Positions 1 through 5,109 of a stretch of 5,109 bases of DNA are shown in pieces. The stretch is taken from assembly GCA_038257535.1 (NCBI GenBank), contig JBBSJE010000396.1, positions 1-5,109 on the forward strand, given 5' to 3'. The position numbers were made by a program, and so were the translations under genes. This stretch comes from JAGTJU01 sp038257535 (lineage in GTDB: Bacteria > Myxococcota_A > Polyangia > Fen-1088). The first letter of the stretch is position 1, and every line of letters starts with the position of its first letter. The notes under the pieces are model-generated. The model saw nothing but the letters and a program-made list of their open reading frames with translations. It was not told the DNA's origin and did not search any database.

Positions 1-1
1 A

Positions 2-172
2 GTGCAGGCGCTGGTGTACTTGGTGTTCCCTCACGATCGACGTCTACGGGACGACGAACTCATTCAAATGCTCGACCGGGCGGCAAGCGCCATCATGCGA
101 AAACCACCGGTTCAGGTTGTTCCCGCTGTGGAGCAGGCAAGTGCGCCCCTGCGAAATGTTCCTTCGGCCTGA
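2..172 (+). CDS. C-terminal end of an unidentified protein (5' end outside window)
   Basis: An open frame enters from the left edge and ends at TGA 170-172, giving 56 visible residues. It starts VQALVYLVFPHDRRL and ends PLRNVPSA. The visible part has a hydrophobic stretch (ALVYLVF), a charged turn (HDRRLRDDE), then an amphipathic helix (ELIQMLDRAASAIM) and a Pro/Val/Ala-rich tail. The minus strand is interrupted by stops here, so the plus-strand reading is preferred. A hydrophobic helix, a loop and a final DELxxMLDRA-like helix recall the C-terminal ligand/dimer domain of TetR-family regulators, but this is only a resemblance: the diagnostic N-terminal helix-turn-helix lies outside the window. 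The gene converges on the kinase gene, with 33 bp between the two stop codons. Confidence 0.55.
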   Translation: MQALVYLVFPHDRRLRDDELIQMLDRAASAIMRKPPVQVVPAVEQASAPLRNVPSA

Positions 173-200
173 GGGATGAGCCGTATAGGACGACTGGGCC

Positions 201-220
201 GCGCGCTACTCTACGCGCGC
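201..220. repeat. GC-rich inverted repeat at the junction of convergent genes
   Basis: GCGCGC (201-206) is repeated as its own reverse complement at 215-220, with an 8-nt loop between. It overlaps the kinase stop codon (206-208) and lies 28 bp past the stop of the plus-strand gene. A 6-bp GC stem could slow polymerase from either side, but neither strand has a following T-run, so it is not a standard intrinsic terminator. It may also be chance, given the GC-rich codons at the kinase C-terminus. Confidence 0.35.
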
Positions 221-3034
221 CTTGAGACGCTCGAGCTTGCGCGCCATGGCGCTGTTGTTGGGTTCAAGCGTCATTATCTTCTCGTAGGCCGCGATTGCCT
301 GGTCGAACTGTCCCATCTTAAAATAGGCGTCTCCCTGCAAGTTCAACGTGCGAACCGCGTTGGGAGAGAATCGCAAAGCCCGGCTGGCAAGGTTGGCCGC
401 TTGAGAATAAAGCGCCTGCTCAAACGCCACCTCTGCCAAGCCGCCAATGGCAGGTCCATAGGAAGGGTCGGCTTTAAGCGCTGCTTCAAATTCCAGTTTT
501 GCCTTCCTTGTTTGCCCTGATTCCAACGCCGCCAGGCCGCGGTCTGCCGCCTCTTTGGCCTGTGCTCGATCGCCACTGCTGCGGCGGCTCACCTCCTCAA
601 CTGGCGGGGGATCTTGCCTTGGTGGCGCCGCTGGCTTGGCGGAGGCCTCTCCGTCGCGGGGCGCCCGTGTGCGAGCGGCGCGCCGAGGTTCAACCTCGGG
701 GGCCTGCGGCGCCGACAACGTGGGAGGCGTTGGCGGGGCCGCGGAAGGGGACGCTGTGTTTTCGGCTGTCTTGGGCGCGGACACCCCTGGCAAAGGCGGA
801 CTTGAGGGATTGTTGCCCACCAAGCGCGGCTCTTGGCTGCGCGTTAAGGCCAACAAAGCCACGACCACCGCAACCACAGCCACGGCGCCAGCGGCGATCA
901 TGGCCACGCCCAAACGTGGCCCGGAGGGGGCTCGGAAGCGCTTCGACAGCCGCTCGAAGCGAATCGGGTCAACCTGAGGAATCGCCAAATCATCCCACGG
1001 TGTACGAATGCGCGCTTCAAGCTGCGCTTCGCAAAGCAAGGCCTCCACATCCGCCATCGTTTGAGGACGCCTTAGTGGATCCTTCTGCAGCATCTGCAGC
1101 ACAGCCTCATCCAATGCCTTGGGGATGTGCTGGGTTATCCGTTCGTTGATCGGATCCGGCATGTCCGTGGCATGCATAGCCAAAGTTTCGACAGGCGTAA
1201 GTCCTTGAAACGGCACCTCGCCTGCAAGCATTTCGTACGCCATCACGCCTAAGGCGTAGATGTCACTGCGCCGATCGTTGCCGCCGCCAGCTGTTCGTTC
1301 GGGAGCCATGTACTCAGGCGTGCCCATCACCTTGCCCGCCACGCCCGACTGACCCAGCAATCCGGCGATGCCGAAATCCACCACCTTCACGTAATCTTTG
1401 CGACCATCCCGCTCGATGAGCATGACGTTGTCGGGCTTCATGTCCAAATGAACGATGCCCTTTTGATGGGCCGCACCCAAAGCCTTGGCCACCTGACGCA
1501 AGATCGGAATGACCCGCTCGGCAGGCAGCCGACGACAAGCCTTGATCTCGCGGGACAAGGGCGGCCCGTCAAGATATTCCATGACGAAGAACACGCGGCC
1601 GTCAGCAACCTCACCCCAATCGGTGACGTCGCAAATGTAAGGATTTCCGATCCGCGAAGCGGCGCGCGCTTCTTGTCGAAACTGCTGCAAAACATGCTGA
1701 TTTTCGAGCAGATCAGCGTGTAGCAACTTTAACGCCACGCGCTTTTCGATGTCAACGTGCTCAGCCGCATAGACCACGCCCATGCCACCTTCACCCAGCT
1801 TGACCAGCGCGCGATACCTCGTGCCTGCAATCACGTCCCCCACCGCCAATTCGCCTTCGATAGGCAGCGGGGTTTTGCGGCGGCGCGCTTGAAAGTTTGT
1901 GAGCGTATTTGTTGTATTGCGACCAATGACCGACGGCTGCGGCAGATCCTCTTCAACCCGGGCCGAAAGCGCCGTAAGTTCGGCGGCCTCCTCGGCAAGT
2001 TCACGCGCAAACAACTCAGTGACAAAGCCGCGCACTTCAGAGGGCCCCACCGCTACGTCACGGCTTTTTTGGAATGCCGCCAATTCCGAGCGGAAAGCGG
2101 CCAAATCCGCCGGTCGCTGCTTTGGATCGGGATCCAGGCCCCACGCAAGCAACTCGTCAAGTTCAACAGGAATGGAACGAACAGGGCCCTCGAACTTCGA
2201 CGCGGCTTCAGGGCGCCATTGGCCCTGTCGCAAAGCCTCTATGTGGGGTTTGGTGCCGCGCGCGGCCAGCGGTCGCCCGGTGAGCGTTTGCCACAGCAGG
2301 GCCGCCACGGCAAACACATCAGCGCGTTCATCGGCCTGCGCGCCGTGCACGAGTTCGGGCGGCCACAGCGACGCGCGCCCCACATCGTTGTCTTCAAGGT
2401 CTTCGACCAACGGCGCCAAACATGACCCGTAGTGCGTTAGCTTGACGCCGCCATCAACCCCCAACAGCACCGACCCTGCATGCAACCCCACCATGGTGGT
2501 TGCGACGCCGGTGGCTCTCTGTTCGTTAAAACGAATGAACTCAAGAGCAAACGCCACCTCCATGGCGATGTGCACCGCAAGTTCGGGCGCAACCCGAAGC
2601 GCAGCTCCTTCGGCGCGTTTCAAAAACGTGGCAAGGTCTCGACCTTCAACCAATTCACAAGTGAAGAATAGGCGATCTTCCTGGGGAGCCTCCGGCAAGG
2701 GCCCAACCCAGGATTCGGCTTTGGGGCCACCCTCTTGCGCCGACTCCGTGGAACCTACGTCGTAGATCTGAACCAAGTTGCCGTGAACGCGACTCACCAG
2801 CCACGCGGCTTCAGCCCGCAAGCCTTCGCGCATGGCCGGACGGTGCGCGAGGACATCGCCCAAACTGTTCACGACGCAGAGGCGATCAGGCCCCTCGGAA
2901 CGAGCCGCAACGTAGACCTCGCCCCGACGGTCCACAGACAATTGGCGCACAAGCTCCACGTTCCCAAAAGGAATGGGGAACGTCGGCGCACTCTCTGCCA
3001 TCTGGCTTCGAGCCCCTGTAGGACCTTGTGGCAT
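206..3034 (-). CDS. Membrane Ser/Thr protein kinase: pseudokinase + Hanks-type kinase + TM + TPR
   Basis: A 942-residue signalling protein. Residues ~28-320 form a kinase-like domain without catalytic residues: the VAIK lysine is N56, HRD reads MVG (181-183), the catalytic-loop Asn is S188, and DFG reads HYG (201-203). Residues 321-402 are a helical linker with a Thr-rich patch (NTTNTLT). Residues ~403-670 are an apparently active PknB-like kinase: GEGGMG loop 414-419, VALK with K436, helix-C E455, HLDMKPDN 529-536, DFG 553-555, GTPEYMAPE 571-579, D591 and R656. HLD in place of HRD makes it a non-RD kinase. A hydrophobic helix (~707-731) is followed by a Pro/Ala-rich tether (732-822) and about three TPR units (~823-940, including ALKADPSYGPA and IMTLEPNN). 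Kinase in the cytoplasm with TPRs in the periplasm is the likely topology (inference). Start: ATG 3032-3034 lacks a clear Shine-Dalgarno; ATG 2999-3001 (residue 12, MAESAP) has an AGGGG about 11 nt upstream and is a real alternative. Substrates are unknown. Confidence 0.95.
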   Translation of the reverse strand: MPQGPTGARSQMAESAPTFPIPFGNVELVRQLSVDRRGEVYVAARSEGPDRLCVVNSLGDVLAHRPAMREGLRAEAAWLVSRVHGNLVQIYDVGSTESAQEGGPKAESWVGPLPEAPQEDRLFFTCELVEGRDLATFLKRAEGAALRVAPELAVHIAMEVAFALEFIRFNEQRATGVATTMVGLHAGSVLLGVDGGVKLTHYGSCLAPLVEDLEDNDVGRASLWPPELVHGAQADERADVFAVAALLWQTLTGRPLAARGTKPHIEALRQGQWRPEAASKFEGPVRSIPVELDELLAWGLDPDPKQRPADLAAFRSELAAFQKSRDVAVGPSEVRGFVTELFARELAEEAAELTALSARVEEDLPQPSVIGRNTTNTLTNFQARRRKTPLPIEGELAVGDVIAGTRYRALVKLGEGGMGVVYAAEHVDIEKRVALKLLHADLLENQHVLQQFRQEARAASRIGNPYICDVTDWGEVADGRVFFVMEYLDGPPLSREIKACRRLPAERVIPILRQVAKALGAAHQKGIVHLDMKPDNVMLIERDGRKDYVKVVDFGIAGLLGQSGVAGKVMGTPEYMAPERTAGGGNDRRSDIYALGVMAYEMLAGEVPFQGLTPVETLAMHATDMPDPINERITQHIPKALDEAVLQMLQKDPLRRPQTMADVEALLCEAQLEARIRTPWDDLAIPQVDPIRFERLSKRFRAPSGPRLGVAMIAAGAVAVVAVVVALLALTRSQEPRLVGNNPSSPPLPGVSAPKTAENTASPSAAPPTPPTLSAPQAPEVEPRRAARTRAPRDGEASAKPAAPPRQDPPPVEEVSRRSSGDRAQAKEAADRGLAALESGQTRKAKLEFEAALKADPSYGPAIGGLAEVAFEQALYSQAANLASRALRFSPNAVRTLNLQGDAYFKMGQFDQAIAAYEKIMTLEPNNSAMARKLERLKARVE

Positions 3035-3056
3035 AGACGCGCCGACTGTAGCATGA

Positions 3057-3083
3057 CTGAACGTCTGATTCCAGACACTTCAG
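3057..3083. repeat. Imperfect inverted repeat upstream of the kinase gene
   Basis: The arms CTGAA (3057-3061) and TTCAG (3079-3083) enclose an inner perfect pair GTCTG (3063-3067) and CAGAC (3072-3076) around the 4-nt loop ATTC. One base separates the arms on the left and two on the right, so the dyad is nearly continuous. It lies 23 bp upstream of the kinase start at 3034. There is no T-run after it on the minus strand, which argues against a terminator. It could be an operator for a dimeric regulator or a 5' leader hairpin; the sequence cannot decide. Confidence 0.45.
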
Positions 3084-3141
3084 GGGGGGTGTTTCCAGGT
3101 AAACGACCCAAGAGGCCGCTTGGATTCACAAAAAACGCACG

Positions 3142-3165
3142 CTAGTCCTGCTCCTAGTCCTGCTC
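3142..3165. repeat. 12-bp direct tandem duplication across a stop codon
   Basis: CTAGTCCTGCTC occurs twice, head to tail, at 3142-3153 and 3154-3165, and the match runs two more bases (to 3167). On the minus strand it encodes Glu-Gln-Asp-stop twice in frame, so the gene ending at 3154 has a second in-frame TAG at 3142-3144. The unit is a multiple of three and looks like a recent slippage duplication. Confidence 0.9.
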
Positions 3166-4347
3166 CTTGAGCCCGTGGAGCAAACGCGCCCGGACCCGGT
3201 TCGCCTGGCGCTCTTTATAACGCGCGTGGCTATTTTCGCCCTGCTCGTTCATTTCGGCTGTGCGAGCGTCCATGATTTGGAATTCCGTTAGCACGTACAC
3301 CACAGAGCCCGCGTCCTCGAACTCGGGATCGTCGGGCGCTTTGTTCAAATAATTGTCGATGCGCACGGGCAGATCCGCCACTAAGTTGATCACGCGATAA
3401 CTGGGCCCGGAGAACTCGTTTTGCACAGCGGGCTTTTTGTCGGCGGCTTGCTGCGACAAGTCCACCAGATCGGGCAAGAACGTGCGCAGCCTAGGTGAAC
3501 CTTCGATGAGCTGCCGCAAATCAACGATGTCGTTTACCGATTGTCCCGGAATCACATAGTTGTAAGGCACCAAGCGATGCACCAATTCGCGCAGCACGTG
3601 CATAAGCTCCTCTTCGGTCTGCGTGATCATGCGAAACCGCAGCTTGTCGTACACGTGCGCCGCAATCGACTCCTTCTTCGCCATCAGCTTGGTGAGAAGG
3701 CTATTGGGATTCTTTCGGCTCCATTCAAATTCAACGATGGAGAACCCGGCGCCGCGAACCTCTTCTACGGTTCGCAACACCTTCTCTTCAACCAGGTGGA
3801 AGATTTGCTCGACCGTGATTGGCAAACGGGTGAGCAACTCGCGCCCTTCAATGTGCTGCAAGACGTGCATCACCTTCAAGATGGTGCAGGCGTACGCGCG
3901 GCGTTTGCCTTTCTTCGATGCCACCAAAAACAGATCCCGAGCCGGCATGTGTTCCGCAAGTTCGTCGGGAATGCGAAAGCCCAAATGGCGTTCGAGATAA
4001 TCAACCGCTCGTTCGCGCAAATCTTCCAAGCGGTTTATGTCCGCTTCGCGCGCAGGGTCGAATTCGTTCACGCGCAAGAATCGGTCAACTTGTTCGAAAT
4101 TGTCGAAGTACAAACGGTGCCAATCGATCACCGAACCGCCACGCAAGAGATTGCGAATGGCGGCCAAGTCGCCCAGATCGAAATTCTCGAACGACGCCCG
4201 ATCGGTCACGTGCGCGATCCGTTCCGAACGCCCGTCGCCGGTGGCTGGCGACGCAACCACGCCGTCGGGCGTGCGACCGCCCACGGGCGCCCGAGGCTCC
4301 GGGGCGCTGTCAGGTACAGCGTGGATGAATGATTCAGGTGTACTCAC
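3154..4347 (-). CDS. Uncharacterised protein with RelA/SpoT-like nucleotidyltransferase motifs
   Basis: A protein of about 397 residues from the GTG at 4345-4347. Residues 1-52 look disordered (Pro, Gly, Asp, Ala). The folded part starts near residue 53 (FENFDLGDLAAIRNLLRGG, then SVIDW). The C-terminal half resembles a (p)ppGpp synthetase domain in motif order: SRKNPNSLLTKL (210-221) against RxKxxxSixxKm; YDKLRFRMI (233-241), with D234 in the place of the metal-binding Asp; SYRVIN (316-321) against GYxSxH; EFQIMDARTAEM (355-366) against ExQIRTxxM, with E355 in the place of the catalytic Glu; then G370, H374 and YKE 377-379, as in the family's G-AAH--YKE ending. Extra segments lie between motifs, and the GYxSxH His is Asn. 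No HD hydrolase, TGS or ACT domain is visible. It may belong to a myxobacterial conserved family (TIGR04552-like, from memory, unverified). The frame opens up to a TTG at 4477-4479, but that stretch contains a promoter and another ORF. No strong Shine-Dalgarno precedes the GTG, so the exact start is uncertain. Enzymatic activity is not established. Confidence 0.85.
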   Translation of the reverse strand: MSTPESFIHAVPDSAPEPRAPVGGRTPDGVVASPATGDGRSERIAHVTDRASFENFDLGDLAAIRNLLRGGSVIDWHRLYFDNFEQVDRFLRVNEFDPAREADINRLEDLRERAVDYLERHLGFRIPDELAEHMPARDLFLVASKKGKRRAYACTILKVMHVLQHIEGRELLTRLPITVEQIFHLVEEKVLRTVEEVRGAGFSIVEFEWSRKNPNSLLTKLMAKKESIAAHVYDKLRFRMITQTEEELMHVLRELVHRLVPYNYVIPGQSVNDIVDLRQLIEGSPRLRTFLPDLVDLSQQAADKKPAVQNEFSGPSYRVINLVADLPVRIDNYLNKAPDDPEFEDAGSVVYVLTEFQIMDARTAEMNEQGENSHARYKERQANRVRARLLHGLKEQD

Positions 4348-4387
4348 AGTCGTGAACGGACAGAGGTCGCTTTCAGCGAGACGCCTG

Positions 4388-4416
4388 AGTGTAGGGCGGC
4401 CGCCCTTGCGGTTCAA
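4388..4416 (-). promoter_or_regulatory. Predicted sigma70-like promoter
   Basis: Read on the minus strand, TTGAAC (4411-4416) and TACACT (4388-4393) each match four of six consensus bases and are separated by exactly 17 bp. Transcription would start near 4381, giving a leader of about 34 nt before the GTG at 4347. The -35 box overlaps the stop codon of the small ORF 4413-4532. The prediction supports the GTG as the start, because the longer TTG start at 4479 would lie upstream of this promoter. Such matches do occur by chance. Confidence 0.5.
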
Positions 4417-4532
4417 GACAATGTCGTCATTTTGCGATCGACAGCGGGTGGTTTGTTTCCCAACGACAGTGTGGCCCAAAAAAGCCCCAGCGCCGAGGCG
4501 CCCATCATGAAGTTACCAATGACTGCCAGCAT
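4413..4532 (-). CDS. Small hypothetical single-pass membrane protein (39 aa)
   Basis: ATG 4530-4532 to TGA 4413-4415. The protein begins MLAVIGNFMMGASALGLFWA, continues TLSLGNKPPAVDRK and ends MTTLS. Residues ~2-24 are hydrophobic with small residues and one Trp, long enough for one membrane helix; the rest is a short polar tail with K27, R33 and K34, so by the positive-inside rule the tail probably faces the cytoplasm. An AGGAG at 4542-4546 sits 9 nt before the ATG, and an in-frame TAG overlaps that site, so the start is well fixed. It lies 105 bp downstream of the AarF/UbiB-like gene and overlaps, in another frame, only the doubtful 5' extension of the next gene. I do not recognise a family. 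Size and topology resemble the small subunits that stabilise membrane complexes, but no partner can be named. It could be a chance ORF. Confidence 0.55.
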   Translation of the reverse strand: MLAVIGNFMMGASALGLFWATLSLGNKPPAVDRKMTTLS

Positions 4533-4541
4533 GCACACATA

Positions 4542-4546
4542 CTCCT
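4542..4546 (-). promoter_or_regulatory. Ribosome binding site of the small membrane ORF
   Basis: AGGAG on the minus strand, 9 nt from the ATG at 4530-4532. It is the clearest Shine-Dalgarno sequence among the gene starts in this window and is the main reason for calling a 39-codon ORF real. An in-frame GTG (4536-4538) is only 3 nt from it and is too close to be the start. Confidence 0.6.
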
Positions 4547-4637
4547 ACACAAACGCACAGAGCGCAAGATTCGCGACCATTGCTTCAGATAAAGTCGTCG
4601 CTCTGTTGCAAGGGCTTTAGGACAACCGCTGCGCTAT

Positions 4638-5109
4638 CTACCTGCGGTCCTTGCGCGCGCCGAGGCGGCGGCCGCGCAGGAGGGCCAGCGCCAGGAAAGT
4701 TCCACATATGATGCCTGCGGCGGTTGCCCACCAACGCGCGTCCATCTGGCCGCGGCCATCAAACACCACTGCGAGGGCCGTTGCCGTGGCGGCAAGCCCC
4801 GCCCACACCATTTGCTGACCTACGGCATAAATGACCTGCGCGCCGTCGTGCAAATTGGCGACCTCCACGCGGGCGTCGCCCCGGTTGGCCAGATTCAAGA
4901 ACCGCCGAAGTTCCGCAGGCAACGCCAAGGCGGCCAAGGCGGCTTCGCGGGTGGCGCTCATGGCCGCATCGGCGAGATCCTGGCCCTTGCCCAGCAAGAA
5001 GCGTTCAAGGTAGGGCTTGATCACCAACGCAGGGTTCATCTCAGGATCCAAAGTGGTGCAAACGCCCAGCAACAGCAGCAGCGCCCGTTCCAGCAGAACC
5101 CAATCTTTG
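4638..5109 (-). CDS. AarF/ABC1/UbiB family kinase-like protein, C-terminal part (5' end outside window)
   Basis: 156 codons are visible, ending at TAG 4638-4640; the frame stays open to the right edge, so the TTG at 5070-5072 is internal, not a start. The visible part begins KDWVLLERALLLLLGVCTTL and continues DPEMNPALVIKPYLERFL. This is the typical segment after the catalytic core in ABC1/UbiB proteins (a leucine-rich helix with G, then LDP, then a PY motif). A charged helical stretch (residues ~43-95) follows, then two hydrophobic helices (~100-116 and ~125-144) separated by FDGRGQMDARW, and a basic tail RGRRLGARKDRR. C-terminal membrane helices are characteristic of UbiB, which supports ubiquinone biosynthesis or membrane lipid handling as an atypical ATPase/kinase. 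The catalytic motifs are outside the window, so it cannot be said whether this is the quinone-pathway member or a paralogue. Confidence 0.8.
   Translation of the reverse strand, partial: KDWVLLERALLLLLGVCTTLDPEMNPALVIKPYLERFLLGKGQDLADAAMSATREAALAALALPAELRRFLNLANRGDARVEVANLHDGAQVIYAVGQQMVWAGLAATATALAVVFDGRGQMDARWWATAAGIICGTFLALALLRGRRLGARKDRR

Noticed and set aside
499..1149. 216-residue plus-strand open frame
   Set aside because: It is antisense to the kinase linker, TM and kinase C-lobe; its composition (Pro, Arg, Ala) is what GC-rich antisense frames give, and no domain is seen.
3016..3055. TACAGT (minus strand, 3045-3050) as a -10 box for the kinase
   Set aside because: No hexamer with more than three consensus matches lies 16-18 bp upstream, so no promoter is called.
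3130..3150. Six T on the minus strand (3130-3135) after the duplicated stop codon, as a terminator of the RelA/SpoT-like gene
   Set aside because: Only a 4-bp CTAG/CTAG pairing precedes it and it does not abut the T-run, so no credible stem exists.
3541..4332. 263-residue plus-strand open frame
   Set aside because: It lies opposite the RelA/SpoT-like gene, whose frame shows motif-level conservation; the plus-strand product has no recognisable motif.
4477..4499. Simple intrinsic terminator for the AarF/UbiB-like gene
   Set aside because: The T-run encodes Leu-Phe-Trp of the small membrane ORF, the stem is 5 bp with a G-U pair, and it lies about 140 bp past the stop codon. Not annotated as a terminator; kept only as a speculative finding.
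4507..4620. 37-codon plus-strand ORF starting MKLPMTASMHTYSYT, with GAGG 8 nt upstream
   Set aside because: It is antisense to the small membrane ORF and its ribosome binding site, has no recognisable segment, and its GAGG falls within the codons of the opposite ORF. The minus-strand reading is better supported.
4924..4941. GCCAAGGCG repeated twice in tandem
   Set aside because: It encodes an Ala/Leu-rich helix of the AarF/UbiB-like protein, and such short repeats are common in GC-rich alanine codons.

Overview
The window looks like chromosomal DNA from a GC-rich Gram-negative bacterium, most likely a myxobacterium or relative (Myxococcota, formerly Deltaproteobacteria). The basis is a long Hanks-type Ser/Thr kinase with a transmembrane segment, a Pro/Ala linker and TPR repeats, a second degenerate kinase domain in the same chain, and an uncharacterised protein of a type I associate, from memory only, with that group. 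No rRNA, tRNA, CRISPR array or insertion sequence was seen.

Layout, left to right. Bases 2-172 (+) are the last 56 codons of a gene that enters from the left edge. It converges on a 942-residue kinase gene (206-3034, -). Upstream of the kinase is a 119-bp gap (3035-3153) holding a 27-bp inverted repeat and half of a 12-bp tandem duplication. Next is a ~397-residue protein (3154-4347, -) whose C-terminal half carries motifs resembling the RelA/SpoT (p)ppGpp synthetase domain. Its longest open frame reaches 4479, but a GTG at 4345-4347 is preferred because a sigma70-like promoter (4388-4416) and a separate 39-codon ORF (4413-4532, -) occupy the extension. That small ORF has a good Shine-Dalgarno site and encodes a probable single-pass membrane microprotein. 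A 105-bp gap (4533-4637) follows, in which no convincing element was found. The right edge is the C-terminal 156 codons of an AarF/ABC1/UbiB-family gene (4638-5109, -), cut by the window end.

The four minus-strand genes run in the same direction with gaps of about 65-119 bp, so they may be partly co-transcribed, but the internal promoter suggests the RelA/SpoT-like gene can be expressed alone. Three of them have signalling or kinase-like character: an AarF/UbiB kinase-like protein, a possible nucleotidyltransferase-fold protein, and a pseudokinase-kinase-TPR membrane receptor. No shared pathway can be shown from sequence alone. The least expected items are the RelA/SpoT-like motifs, the pseudokinase-kinase tandem with a non-RD catalytic loop, and the small membrane ORF.
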